From: Monoplex corrugatus | Taxonomy: Eukaryota > Mollusca > Gastropoda > Littorinimorpha > Ranellidae | DNA length: 64,000 nucleotides | Direction of reading: 5' to 3' | NCBI GenBank assembly: GCA_030674185.1 | Contig: CM060312.1 | Location: 36,406,279 to 36,470,278, forward strand | In this document: in pieces, positions 32,961 to 46,500 of the stretch | How positions within the stretch are numbered: the stretch's first letter is position 1 | How the letters are laid out: every line of letters starts with the position of its first letter | The notes under the pieces: generated by a model | Told to the model about the DNA's origin: nothing | The model's input: only the letters and a program-made list of their open reading frames with translations | Databases searched by the model: none | Program-made: the position numbers and the translations under genes

Positions 32961-34440
32961 TTCTGGAGACCCACTGCCACTTCGAGGTTGCCTGAAAGAT
33001 CAAGAAACGTTTTAAAGCTATTTTAAGTACGCTGAGAAAGATTAAATGTAATTCACTAGACATATTCTTTTAATTGTTTGATGCTCAGGTAGTTCTGTTA
33101 CTACTTTATGGTGCAGGAACTTGGGGTTATGAGAGACGTTATCAACCTGAACAGGTACATATATATGCCTTCACGGGATTTTTACACATAAGAAACACAA
33201 CAATAAACAGTATGGTGTACGGAGAATTGGGACGTTTCCTCTCTAAATAACTGTTATTACTGCTATTTCTAGACGTATTAACTATTGGTTTCGACTACTG
33301 AAACAGCCAGGAGCTAGGTATTCAAAAAAAGAATATATACTGTTACTCACTATGCATGAAAAAGGTCATGGAACTTCGCTGTCCAAGATATAAAAAAACA
33401 ACGTTTTATGTGAAAATAGTTTTGATAGAAGTTCGACTTTTTGGGTGTGGCGAACTTTATTAAATGAAGTTCGAGTGTACATAAATTGAAAAGAAAGATT
33501 ACGCAGCAGTTTCTGTCATAGCTGGCGTAACCACTTAGATACCAGTGCACGTTGTTCAGTATATGGCAAATTTCAGCCTGTATTTGCAAGAGCAAAGTAT
33601 ATTGAAATACTTTATGTGGAGGTGTTGAGGAATCTCTGGCACAGTTTAGGATGGGTGTGTCCCCGTTAAATGTTCACAGACACCACTGTCAACACTTCAT
33701 GTCCAGTTTGTCCAAATGTGTAAGAAAACGAGATAGATTTTCAAGTTTGAATACTCTCTGTACAATTAGGTCAGACAATGTTATTATTTAGATGTTACTG
33801 AAGGCGACAACTGAGATCTTTTTATTAGAAAAATGACGGATGACTCTGTAGCAACAATAGTAAACTTTGCGATGTTTTTGGTCACTGCCTTTAAAATAAT
33901 GTATTTTGAACGTACGACTTGGAAACAACAGCTGTCCTTTTCTGCATTAGTAATTTACGAATATTCCCATCTATATATATTGAAGTATGTTAACTAATTG
34001 TATGTTGAACAGAAATGTGTGTCTTATGATTTCCTCCATGAAAGAGTTGTTGGCCTAAATTTCTATAACATTCTGAGTTTCCGAAAAAAAACTATTTGTT
34101 TCTAAATGTGAGTGCATCATCATCCCCCAACTCACTTTTGGACGGTCAAAGATAAGGGTACAGGGAACTGGTTCCATGGAAAGGGACAATATCATCTTCT
34201 TTATCATTATTATCATCATTTCTGTCCCGTTTCACACCGACAGGTCACTACAAAATCACAAGATGAATAACTCCCACTTGAACTTAAGAAAGGAAAAAGA
34301 TAATCCCACAAGAACCACACGTATATACAAGGGATCATTCTAGCTTTGTCTGAATGCTGTGATCTACAAAATGGCACAGCTTGGGATATTATGATGTCAA
34401 TAGTGTGCCGTAATGTTTTCATTGAGCCTTTTTTCTTTTT
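32960..34440 (+). pseudogene. LINE C-terminus and 3' region (unit 1)
   Basis: The frame resumes as LKAILSTLRKIKCNSLDIF-like sequence, then CLMLR/FDAQV, LLLYGAGTWGYERRYQ and the YGELG region. It continues through a decayed zinc region to FAMFLVTAFKI (about 33840-33900). 33930-34440 is the non-coding 3' region with the TACAGGGAACTGGTTCCATG landmark. Stops and frameshifts are numerous. Confidence 0.78.
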
Positions 34441-37400
34441 GCTTTTTGTAGATGATCTTACTCTTTAGATGTCACTGAAGGCATCAATTGCGTTAGGTCT
34501 TCAACATCGACTTAACAGTCTTCAACGAAAAAAAAAGTGGCAACGATTCACATGACAGTAGTTTTAGTTAAGCCTAAAAGAACAGTTTTGGGGAAGGTTT
34601 TTTTTTTTATTTAAATGAAAAATGGGATTTTGATGGCAGTAATTTGGAAGTAGTAAAAATTCTTACATGTATTTGGCTGGTTCCTCCTGGTTGGCTGGTT
34701 GGTGGTTGGCTGGCTCCTCTTGGCTGGTTTTTCTAGCTGGCTGGTTGGCTGGCTCTTCTTGGCTGGTTCTCTGACTGGCTGTTGGCTGGCTCCTCTTGGC
34801 TGGTTCCTCCTGGCTGGCTGGCTAGCTGGCTCCTCCTAGATGGTTCCTCCTGACTGATTCCTCCTGGCTGGCTCATCCTTCCTCCTGGCTGGTTTCTCCA
34901 GGCGGGCTGGTTGGCTGGATGGCTTCTTCTGGCTGGTTTCTCATTACGGGCTGAGATCACTGCCACTACGAGGTTTGCCTGAAAGATCCAGAAAAGTACT
35001 AAAAGCTATTCTAAGTACACAAAGAAAGATACCACTTTGTGCCTACGACTGTCAACATTTCATGTCCACTTTGTCCAAATGTGCAAGAAAGTGACATACA
35101 TTTTCAGTTTGAATACACTCTGTACAATTAGGTCAGACAATCTTATCGTTTAGATGTTACTGAAGGCGATAACTAATAATGAGTTTTTATTAGAAAAATG
35201 CCGGACGACTCTGCGGGAACCATAGTGAACTTCGCGATGTTTTTGGTCACTGCCTTTAAAATAAGAGAAGTATTTTGAACGTACAACTGTGAAACGACAG
35301 CTGTCCTTTTCTACATTAGTACTTTACGAATAGTCCCATGTATATACATTGAAGTGTGTTATTAATTGTATGCTGAACAGAAATGTGTGTTCTTATGACT
35401 TCCTCCATGAAAGGGGTTGTTGGCCTAAATTCCTTAACATTTCGAGTTTTCGAAAAGAAAAAAAAGTAAAAAATGCGAGTGCATCTTCATCCCCCAACTC
35501 ACTTTTGGACAGTTGAAAGTTAAGGGTACAGGGAACTGGTTCCACAGAAAGGGACAATGTTACCATTTTTATCATACTTATTATCATTTCTGTCCCGTTT
35601 CACACAGACAGGTCACTACAAAATCACAAGATGAATAACTCCCACTTGAGCTTTAAACAGGAAAAAGATAATCCCACAAGAACCATACGCATGTACAAGG
35701 GATCATTCTAGCTTTGGCCTCAATACTGTGATCTACAAAATGGCACAGCTTGGGATATTATTATGTCAATAATGTGCCGTAATGTTGTCATTGAGCTTTT
35801 TCTCATACTTTTTGTGATGATCTTACTCTTTAGATGCCATTGAAGGCATCAACTGTGTTAGGTCTTCGACATCGACTTAATATCCTTCAACGAAAAAAAA
35901 GTGGCTACGATTGACAGTAGATTTAGTTAAGCCTAAAAGAACAGTTTTTCGAGGATTTTTTGTTTCCCTTTAAATGAAAAATGGGATTTTAATGGCAGTA
36001 ATTTGGAAGTAAGAAAATATTCTTACGTGTAAATGGCTGGTTCATCCTGGTTGGCTGGTTGGCTGCCTCTTCTTAGCTGGTTATTTCAAGCTGGCTGGCT
36101 GGTTCTTCTTGGCTGGTTCCTCCTGGCTGGCTGGCTGGCTGACTGGCTCCTCCTAGATGGTTCCTCCTGACGATTCTCCTGGCTGGCTGGTTGGCTGGTT
36201 ACATCTGGCTGGTTCCTCCTGGCTGGTTGGTTGGTGGCTCCTCCTGGCTGGCTGTTTGCCTTGATCCTCCTGGCTGGTTGGTTGGCTGGCTTCTTCTGGC
36301 TGGTTTCTCATTGCTGGCTGAGATCCCTGCCACTATGAGGTCAACATTTCAGTTCCACTTTGTTCTAATATGCAAGAAAAGGACAGACATTTTCAGTTTG
36401 ATTACTCTCTGTACACTTAGGTCAGACAATCTTATTTAGATCTTACTGAAGGCGATAACTTATAATTTTTTTCATTAGATAAATGCTGGACGACTCTGCA
36501 GAAACCATAGTGAACTTCGCGATGTTTTTGGTCACTGCCTTAAAAATAAGAGAAGTATTTTTAACGTAAAACTTTGAAACAACAGCTGTTCTTTTCTACA
36601 TTAGTAGTTTACGAACATTCCCCTGTATATACATTGAAGTGTGTAAATAAGTGTATGTTGAACAGAAATGTGTCTTGTGATTTCCTTCATGAAAGGGTTG
36701 TTGGCCTAAATTCATTAACATTTCGAGTTTCCGAAAAGAAAAAAAAAGTTTCTAAATGTGAATGTGTCTTTATCCTCCAACTCACTTTTGGACAGTTGTA
36801 AATTAAGGGTACAGGGTACTGGTTCCATGGAAATGGACAATGTTACCTTTTTTCATTGTTATTATCATTTCTGCCCGTTTCACACTGATAGGTCATTACA
36901 AAATCACAAGATGAATAACTCCACTTGAGCTTTAGAGAGGAAAAAGATAATCCCACAAGAACCACACGCATATACAAGGGATTATTTTAGCTTTGGCCGA
37001 ATGCTGTGATCTACAAAATGGCACAGCTTGGGATATTATAATATCAATAGTGTGCAGTAATGTTTTCATTGACTTTTTTCTCATGCTTTTTGTAGATGAT
37101 CTTACTCTTTAGATGTCACTGAAGGCATCAACTGCGTTAGGTCTTCAGCATCGACTTAACATCCTTCAACGAACAAAAAGTGGCTACGATTGACAGTAAA
37201 TTCAGTTAAGCATAAAAGAACAGTTTTTCGGAAGGTTATTATTTTTATTTAAATGAAAAATGGGATTTTTAATGGGAGCAATTTGGAAGTAGAAAATTCT
37301 TACATGTATATGGCTGGATTCTCCTGGTTGGCTCTTCTTGGCTGGTTCTTTTTAGCTGGCTGGCTTGCTGGCTCCTCTTGGCTGGTTTGTTCCTCCTGGC

Positions 37401-38449
37401 TGGCTGGCTCCTCCTAGATGGTTCCTCCTGACTGATTCGTCATGGCTGGCTCCTACAGCTGACTGGTTGGCTGGTTCCACCTGGCTGGTTCTTCCTGGCT
37501 GGCTGTTTGCCTTGCTCCTCCTGGCTGGCTGTTTCCCTTGCTCCTCCTGGCTGGTTGGTTGACTGGCTTCTTCTGGCTGGTTTCTCATTGCTGGCTGAGA
37601 TCCCTGCCACCACGAGGTTGCCTGAAAGATCCAGAAAAGTACTAAAGCTATTTTAAATACACTGAGAAAGATACCACTTTGTGCCTGCGACTGTCAACAT
37701 TTCATGTCCACTTTGTCCAAATGTGCAAGAAAATTACATATATTTTCAGTTTGAATACACTCTTTACAATTAGGTCAATCTTATCATTTAGATGTTACTG
37801 AAGGCGATAACTAATAATGAGTTTTTATTAGAAAAATGTTGGACGACTCTGTGGGAACCATAGTGAACTTCGCGATATTTTTGGTCACTGCTTTCAAAAT
37901 AGGAGAAGTATTTTTAACGTACGACTTTGAAACAACAGCTGTCCTTTTCTACATTAGTACTTTACGAATAGTCCCATGTATATACATTGAAGTGTGTTAA
38001 TTAATTGTATGTTGAACAGAATTGTGTGTCTTGTGATTTCCTCCATGAAAGGGGTTTTTGGCCTAAAATTCATTAATATTTCAAGCTTCCGAAAAGAAAA
38101 AACAATGTTTCCAAATGTGAGTGTATCTTCATTCCCCAACTCACTAGACAGTTGAAAATTAAGGGTACAGGGTACTGGTTCCATGGAAAGGGACAATATT
38201 ACCTTTTTTATCATTGTTATTATCATTTCTGCCTCGTTTTAAACTGACAGGTCATTACAAAATCACAAGATAAATAACTCCCACTTGAGCTTAAGAAGGA
38301 AAGGATGTAATCCTACAAGAACCACATTCATACACAAGGGATCATTCTAGCTTTGGCCTGAATGCTGTGATCTACAAAATGACACAGCTTGGGTTGTTAT
38401 GATGTTTTTTGTGTGCCATCATGTTTTCACTATTTATATTTAGCCTGCA
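34441..38449 (+). repeat. Three short sub-units (RT tail + minisatellite + LINE 3' region), unit 1
   Basis: Sub-units begin near 34441, 35806 and 37086, each at GATGATCTTACTCTTTAGATG-like sequence. Each contains about 230 bp of RT tail, 250-350 bp of GGCTGG repeat, and the LINE 3' region. All lack the YGAG..YGELG block. Two join the linker TTCTAAGTAC or similar directly to GATACCACTTTGTGCCT; the second of the three joins at CTATGAGGTCAACATTTCAG. Lengths are about 1.36, 1.28 and 1.36 kb. Confidence 0.85.
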
Positions 38450-38629
38450 GTGAGTATTAATACATTTCAAGTGTACATGTATACTAATAAACATACCTCT
38501 CCAGAAGGCAATGTAGAGTTCAGCGAAGTCCCAGCACTGACAGCTCACATCCCAGTTGACGCTGACGAAGGCTGGTTGGGATGGCAATGCCAAGAAAGGG
38601 ACAGGAATGATGGAGGAAGAGACTAACAG

Positions 38630-40139
38630 AAATGGTCAACTGACTCGTCAGCTTCGTGCATGTGTATTGAGTGCTTACGCCTCATCACTGCATCGATCTG
38701 CTTACCCTCTGTCTCCTATCTTTCTTCTAGATCTTCCTGGCTGCTTGATCCTCCTGACTGGCTGACTGACTCCTCCTGGCTGAGTGACTGACTGGTTCCT
38801 TCTGGTTGATTGCTCCTGACTGTTCCTCCTGGCTCTCTGGTTGGATGGTTCCTCCTGACTGGCTCTTCCTGGCAGTTTGGTTGGTCGGCTCTTCCTGACT
38901 GGCTCCTCCTGGCTGGCTGGTTGGCTGGCTCCACTTGGTTGGTTCCTCCTAGCTGGCTGGTTGGCTGGCTCCTCTTGGCTGGTTCCTCCTGATTGGCTGG
39001 TTTGCTGGCTCTTGGCTGGTTCCTCCTGGTGGCTGGCTGGTTGGCTGGCTCCTCTTCGCTGGTTCCTCCAGGCTGGGCTGGCTAATTGGCTTCTCCTCTT
39101 GGCTGGTTCCTCCTGGCTGGCTGGTTGGCTGGCTCCTTATGGCTGGTTCCTTCTAGCTGGCATGTTGCCTAGTTCCTCCCAGCTGGAGGTTGGCTGTTTC
39201 ATCAGTGGCTGGTTGGTTGGGTGGCTTCTTCTGGCTGGCTTCTCATGCCTGGCTGAGACCCCTGTCTCTACGAGGTTGCCTGAAGGATCCAGACAGAGAG
39301 GATCACCTGGGACCGGTCTCGGGAACGCCGGAGATAGCTTTCAGGTTGTCAACAGAACACCCAGCCAAATCTGCAGCCGAAATACTTGACATGCGTCCAT
39401 GTCGCCTATCCCATAGCCACAAGACTTGTCCAGAGTGTTCTGAAGATTCCCATCCCACTTCCCCGTAACATTCCACACCAGGATCTCCACTTGCTCTGCC
39501 CTTCACCAAACAGACAACCATCGCAGAGTGGGAATCCCCGGAGCACCTGGCTCCTGTTGGCTGACCCCTCCTGGCTGTCTAACTGCCTGGCTTCTACTGA
39601 TTGGTTGGATTCTCCTGGATGGCTTGTTGGATGGCTCCTGGTTGATTCCTACTGGTTGGCTGACTTGCTTGTCCTCCTGGCTGGCTGGCAGGAGGCCAGC
39701 CAATGGAGCCAGCCGAAAAGAGCCAGCAACAGCCAGCCAGCCAGGAGGAACCATCCAAGAGACAGCAACCAGCCAGCAGGAGGAACCAGCCAAGAGGAGC
39801 CAGCCAACCAGCCAGCTAGGAGGAACCAACCAAGTGGAGCCAGCCAACCAGCCAGCCAGGAGGAGCCAGTCAGGAAGAGCCAACCAACCAAACTGCCAGG
39901 AAGAGCCAGTCAGGAGGAACCATCCAACCAGACAGCCAGGAGGAACAGTCAGGAGCAACCAACCAGAAGGAACCAGTCAGTCACTCAGCCAGGGGGAGTC
40001 AGTCAGCCGGTCCGGACGATCGAGCAGCCAGGAGGATCTAGAAGAAAGACAGGAGACAGCAGGGTAGTAGATCGATGCTGTGATGAGGCGTAAGCACTCG
40101 ATACGCATGCGCAGAAGCTGACAAGTCAGCTGACCATTT
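38630..40139. repeat. Large inverted repeat with minisatellite arms (unit 2)
   Basis: Left arm 38630-39005 and right arm about 39760-40139 are reverse complements with the same AAATGGTCA..TGACCATTT outer ends as unit 1. The orientation flip is near 39690 (CTGGCTGGCAGGAGGCCAGCC). Confidence 0.85.
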
Positions 40140-40240
40140 GACCTGTGCCTGAGTTCACACACAACTCTGTCAAACATCCTGAAGAACTGGATGAATTGAC
40201 AAATTCACAAGCCAACAGAAGCCAATATGATTGTGGTTAC

Positions 40241-40385
40241 CTTCCCACAAGGAGGGGGATGCACAAGATTGAAGCATAATCAAACTTCCAAGAAAGACCC
40301 TACAGAAACAACGGTAGGGAGAAGGGATGAGGAGGGGTGCAGGGAATGAGGGCAGAGGGGAGGGAGAAGACACCATGTCCATTTC
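40241..40385 (-). other. Exon-like segment with acceptor and donor (unit 2)
   Basis: Copy of 31499-31643 with both splice consensus sites retained and the same open frame. Confidence 0.35.
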
Positions 40386-40619
40386 CTGAAACAGAAAGAT
40401 AAACATAATTGTCATTTATTCAAATAAATCGATCAAATAAATCAGCATATGAAATCAATGGTGCATTCCTTCTCTCATACTTCATTCTGTCAGTAATCCA
40501 CCTTAATTTGAATTGTTTTTGTATTTGCATATTTCAATGGATCTCATTTTGATGCATATTTCAATGGATCTCATTTTGATGCAGTTACATATAGCACCAC
40601 CTTCACATTAACGTGATTA

Positions 40620-41343
40620 ACATCAAACTGGAGGTATGGCTTATAGACAAACTTGAAGGAAGAAAACACCCGTTTCTTAAGCTCTCTCACAATAGCTCAT
40701 GCAGCATTCAGGAAGGGTCGGTCTACAATGGATCATATATTCACTTTACGAACACTAATTGAAAAATATTTATTTAGAATAGACAAAAAAAAAAAACTCG
40801 ACATTGCCTTTATAGATTTTAAAAAAGCATATAACACGTCGTGAATAGAACGTTTAATGGTCTGTATCATCACGAATGGGTATCAAGGGAAGATGTTCAA
40901 AATTATCCAAGCACTGTACGCAACAGTTAAAGCATGTGTATTATGTTATAGTAAAACGGATATTACCATTTATTTGAATGCCTTCAAGACCTAAGGCAAG
41001 GTTGCATTGAAAGTCCTATCCTGTTTTCTCTGCTGATCAATGAACTTGCAAAGATAATTATTCTAAGCGGAAAACATGGTGTTACGTTCACTACAGATGC
41101 AATAGAACTTTTACGCATGCTTTTTGTAGATGATCTTACTCTTTAGATGTCACTGAAGGCTTCAACTGCGCTAGGTCTTCAACATCAACTTAACATCCTT
41201 CAACGAGAAAAAAAGAGGCTTCGATTGACAGTAAATTTAGTTCAGTCGAAAAATAAAGTCTTTCAGCAGGGTGGTTTTCTTGATTCAAAAGAAAAATGGG
41301 ATTTTAATGGCAGTAATTTGGAAGTAGTAAATTCTTACAGGTA
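40620..41343 (+). pseudogene. LINE reverse transcriptase palm, decayed (unit 2)
   Basis: The least frameshifted copy of the palm N-terminal part. One frame (40653-40844) reads TIAHAAFRKGRSTMDHIFTL, then EKYLFRIDKKKKLDIAFIDF and KKAYN. Motif B and VDDLTL follow in other frames, then TAG. After the stop the frame continues through LQREKKRLRLTVNLVQSK, GGFLDSKEKWDFNGSNLEVV and NSYRYLA (41147-41350) to the minisatellite. Confidence 0.85.
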
Positions 41344-42065
41344 TTTGGCTGATTTCTCCTAACAGGGTGGTTGACTGGCTCCTCTCGGTTGGCTCCTCTT
41401 GACTGATTCCTCCTGACTGGCTCTTCCCAATTGATTCCTCCTGCTGGCTGCTGGTTCCTCCTGGCTAGCTTGTGGCTCTCTCCTGGCTGCTGTGCTGGTC
41501 TCCGGTTCCTGGCTCTGGCTGGCTGGTTTCCTCCTGATGGCTGGCTGGCTGGTTCCTCCTGCTGGCTGTTTGCTTTGCTCTCTTGCTGGTGGTCGTGGTT
41601 TCTCTGCTGGCTCTCTTTTGCTGGTGACCTCCATGAGGTTGCTAGATTCTGGATCCCTGCATTGAGTTGTCTGAGATTCTGGACCCTGCACTACTAGGTT
41701 GGCTGGATTCTGGGCTGGACTTTGCGTTGTCTCTTTGGAGCCTGAGTTGAGTTGTCTGAGTTTCTGGTACCGGGCCTTGAGCTGTCTGGTTTCTGGGAAC
41801 CCTGCCACTACGAGGTTGTCTGAAGATTCTGGAGACCCCTGCCACTATAGGTTGTCTGAAGATTCTGGAGACCCCTGCCACTATGAGGTTGTCTGAAGAT
41901 TCTGGAGGCCCCTGCCATTAGAGGTTGTCTGAGATTCTGGAGGCCCTGCACTATAGGTTGTCTGAGATTCTGGACCCCTGCCACTATGAGGTTGTCTGAA
42001 GATTCTGGAGGCCCCTGCCACTATGAGGTTGTCTGAAGATTCTGGAGACCCTGCCACTACGAAGT
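41344..42065 (+). repeat. Minisatellite block inside the LINE frame, with a second repeat family (unit 2)
   Basis: GGCTGG-type repeats (41344-41630) pass into about ten copies of a 35-40-bp unit containing CCACTATGAGGTTGTCTGAA and GATTCTGGA (41640-42060). That unit resembles the single-copy linker ending every other minisatellite block, so the linker itself has been amplified here. Confidence 0.9.
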
Positions 42066-43508
42066 AGCCTGAAAGATCAAGAAACGGTTTAAAGCCATTT
42101 TAAATTAAGTACGCTGAGAAAGACTAAATGTAATTCACTAGACATATTCTTTTAATTGTTTGATGCTCAGGTAGTTCTGTTACTACTTTATGGTGCAGGA
42201 ATGTGGGGTTATGAGAAACGTTATCAACTTGAACAGGTACATATATATGCTTTCACGAGATTTTTACACATAAGAAACACAACAATAAACAGTATGGTGT
42301 ACGGAGAATTGGGACATTATCCTCTCTAAATAACTGTTATTACTGCTATTTCTAAATGTATTAACTATTGGTTTCGACTACTGAAACAGCCAAGAGCTAG
42401 GTATTCAAAAACAGAATATAAAATGTTATTTACTATGCATGAAAAAGGCCATAGAACTTGGCTGTCCAAGATAAAAAAACAAAACTTTTTATGTAAAATG
42501 GTTTTGAAGAAGTTCGACTTTTTGGGTGTGGCGACTACAAATGATTCAGCAAAAAATTGAAAGAAAGATTACGCAGCAGTTTCTGTCATAGCTGGCTTAA
42601 CCACTTAAATACCAGTGCACGTTGTTCAGTATATGGCAAATTTCAGCCTGTATTTGCAAGAGCAAAGTATATTGAAATACTTTATGTGGAGGTGTTGAGG
42701 AATCTCTGGCACAATTTAGGATGGTGTGTCCCCGTTAAATGTTCACAGACACCACTGTCAACACTTCATGTCCAGTTTGTCCAAATGTGTAAGAAAACGA
42801 GATAATTTTCAGTTTGAATACTCGTTGTACAATTAGGTCAGACAATGTTATTATTAAGATGTTACTGAAGGCGATAACTGAGATCTTTTTATTAGAAAAA
42901 TGACGGATGACTCTGTAGCAACAATAGTAAACTTTGCGATGTTTTTGGTCACTGCCTTTAAAATAAGTATTTTGAACGTACGACTTGGAAACAACAGCTG
43001 TCCTTTTCTGCATTAGTAATTTACGAATATTCCCATCTATATATATTGAAGTATGTTAACTAATTGTATGTTGAACAGAAATGTGTGTCTTATGATTTCC
43101 TCCATGAAAGGAGTTGTTGGCCTAAATTTCTATAACATTCTGAGTTTCCGAAAAAAACTATTTGTTTCTAAATGTGAGTGCCATCATCATCCCCCAACTC
43201 ACTTTTGGACGGTCAAAGATAAGGGTACAGGGAACTGGTTCCATGGAAAGGGACAATATCATCTTCTTTATCATTATTATATCATTTCTGTCCCGTTTCA
43301 CACCGACAGGTCACTACAAAATCACAAGATGAATAACTCCCACTTGAACTTAAGAAAGGAAAAAGATAATCCCACAAGAACCACACGTATATACAAGGGA
43401 TCATTCTAGCTTTGGTCTGAATGCTGTGATCTACAAAATGGCACAGCTTGGGATATTATGATGTCAATAGTGTGCCGTAATGGTTTCCATTGAGCCTTTT
43501 TTCTTTTT
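42066..43508 (+). pseudogene. LINE C-terminus and 3' region (unit 2)
   Basis: Same parts as 32960-34440. FDAQVVLLLLYGAGMWGYE-like sequence is at about 42155-42220, with the YGELG block near 42300, SVYGKFQPVFARAKYIEILY (42625-42690) and the 3' region from about 43010. Several frames and stops. Confidence 0.78.
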
Positions 43509-46500
43509 GCTTTTTGTAGATGATCTTACTCTTTAGATGTCACTGAAGGCATCAATTGCGTTAGGTCTTCAACATCGACTTAACAGTCTTCAACGAAAAA
43601 AAAAGTGGCAACGATTCACACCGACAGTAGTTTTAGTTCAGCCTAAAAGAACAGTTTTGGTGAATGTTTTTTTTTTTATTTAAATGAAAAATGGGATTTT
43701 GATGGCAGTAATTTGGAAATAGTAAAAATTCTTACATGTATTTGGCTGGTTCCTCCTGGTTGGCTGGTTGGCTGGCTCCTCTTGGCTGGTTTTTCTAGCT
43801 GGCTGGTTGGCTGGCTCTTCTTGGCTGGTTCATTCTGACTGGCTGGTTGGCTGGCTCCTCTTGGCTGGTTCCTCCTGGCTGGCTGGCTAGCTGGCTCCTC
43901 CTAGATGGTTCCTCCTGACTGATTCCTCCTGGCTGGCTCATCCTTCCTCCTGGCTGGTTTCTCCAGGCGGGCTGGTTGGCTGGATGGCTTCTTCTGGCTG
44001 GTTTCTCATTACGGGCTGAGATCACTGCCACTACGAGGTTTGCCTGAAAGATCCAGAAAAGTACTAAAGCTATTCTAAGTACACAAAGAAAGATACCACT
44101 TTGTGCCTACGACTGTCAACATTTCATGTCCACTTTGTCCAAATGTGCAAGAAAGTGACATACATTTTCAGTTTGAATACACTCTGTACAATTAGGTCAG
44201 ACAATCTTATCGTTTAGATGTTACTGAAGGCGATAACTAATAATGAGTTTTTATTAGAAAAATGCCGGACGACTCTGCGGGAACCATAGTGAACTTCGCG
44301 ATGTTTTTGGTCACTGCCTTTAAAATAAGAGAAGTATTTTGAACGTACAACTGTGAAACGACAGCTGTCCTTTTCTACATTAGTACTTTACGAATAGTCC
44401 CATGTATATACATTGAAGTGTGTTATTAATTGTATGCTGAACAGAAATGTGTGTCTTATGACTTCCTCCATGAAAGGGGTTGTTGGCCTAAATTCCTTAA
44501 CATTTCGAGTTTTCGAAAAGAAAAAAAAGTAAAAAATGCGAGTGCATCTTCATCCCCCAACTCACTTTTGGACAGTTGAAAGTTAAGGGTACAGGGAACT
44601 GGTTCCACAGAAAGGGACAATGTTACCATTTTTATCATACTTATTATCATTTCTGTCCCGTTTCACACAGACAGGTCACTACAAAATCACAAGATGAATA
44701 ACTCCCACTTGAGCTTTAAACAGGAAAAAGATAATCCCACAAGAACCATACGCATGTACAAGGGATCATTCTAGCTTTGGCCTCAATACTGTGATCTACA
44801 AAATGGCACAGCTTGGGATATTATTATGTCAATAATGTGCCGTAATGTTGTCATTGAGCTTTTTCTCATACTTTTTGTGATGATCTTACTCTTTAGATGC
44901 CATTGAAGGCATCAACTGTGTTAGGTCTTCGACATCGACTTAATATCCTTCAACGAAAAAAAAGTGGCTACGATTGACAGTAGATTTAGTTAAGCCTAAA
45001 AGAACAGTTTTTCGAGGATTTTTTGTTTCCCTTTAAATGAAAAATGGGATTTTAATGGCAGTAATTTGGAAGTAAGAAAATATTCTTACGTGTAAATGGC
45101 TGGTTCATCCTGGTTGGCTGGTTGGCTGCCTCTTCTTAGCTGGTTATTTCAAGCTGGCTGGCTGGTTCTTCTTGGCTGGTTCCTCCTGGCTGGCTGGCTG
45201 GCTGACTGGCTCCTCCTAGATGGTTCCTCCTGACCGATTTCTCCTGGCTGGCTGGTTGGCTGGTTACATCTGGCTGGTTCCTCCTGGCTGGTTGGTTGGC
45301 TGGCTCCTCCTGGCTGGCTGTTTGCCTTGATCCTCCTGGCTGGTTGGTTGGCTGGCTTCTTCTGGCTGGTTTCTCATTGCTGGCTGAGATCCCTGCCACT
45401 ATGAGGTCAACATTTCAGTTCCACTTTGTTCTAATATGCAAGAAAAGGACAGACATTTTCAGTTTGATTACTCTCTGTACACTTAGGTCAGACAATCTTA
45501 TTTAGATCTTACTGAAGGCGATAACTTATAATTTTTTTCATTAGATAAATGCTGGACGACTCTGCAGAAACCATAGTGAACTTCGCGATGTTTTTGGTCA
45601 CTGCCTTAAAAATAAGAGAAGTATTTTTAACGTAAAACTTTGAAACAACAGCTGTTCTTTTCTACATTAGTAGTTTACGAACATTCCCCTGTATATACAT
45701 TGAAGTGTGTAAATAAGTGTATGTTGAACAGAAATGTGTCTTGTGATTTCCTTCATGAAAGGGTTGTTGGCCTAAATTCATTAACATTTCGAGTTTCCGA
45801 AAAGAAAAAAAAAAGTTTCTAAATGTGAATGTGTCTTTATCCTCCAACTCACTTTTGGACAGTTGTAAATTAAGGGTACAGGGTACTGGTTCCATGGAAA
45901 TGGACAATGTTACCTTTTTTCATTGTTATTATCATTTCTGCCCCGTTTCACACTGATAGGTCATTACAAAATCACAAGATGAATAACTCACACTTGAGCT
46001 TTAGAGAGGAAAAAGATAATCCCACAAGAACCACACGCATATACAAGGGATTATTTTAGCTTTGGCCCGAATGCTGTGATCTACAAAATGGCACAGCTTG
46101 GGATATTATAATATCAATAGTGTGCAGTAATGTTTTCATTGACTTTTTTCTCATGCTTTTTTGTAGATGATCTTACTCTTTAGATGTCACTGAAGGCATC
46201 AACTGCGTTAGGTCTTCAGCATCGACTTAACATCCTTCAACGAACAAAAAGTGGCTACGATTGACAGTAAATTCAGTTAAGCATAAAAGAACAGTTTTTC
46301 GGAAGGTTATTATTTTTATTTAAATGAAAAATGGGATTTTTAATGGGAGCAATTTGGAAGTAGAAAATTCTTACATGTATATGGCTGGATTCTCCTGGTT
46401 TGGCTCTTCTTGGCTGGTTCTTTTTAGCTGGCTGGCTTGCTGGCTCCTCTTGGCTGGTTTGTTCCTCCTGGCTGGCTGGCTCCTCCTAGATGGTTCCTCC

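Larger units (their letters stand above)
29761..38449 (+). repeat. Higher-order tandem unit 1 (8,689 bp)
   Basis: Defined from GTGAGTATTAATACATTTCA to the next occurrence of the same anchor. Order inside: inverted-repeat region (to 31400), a spacer with an exon-like segment (to about 31850), LINE RT palm, minisatellite, LINE C-terminus and 3' region (to about 34440), then three short sub-units starting near 34441, 35806 and 37086. The same order recurs in units 2 and 3, so this is a tandem array and not independent insertions. Confidence 0.9.
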
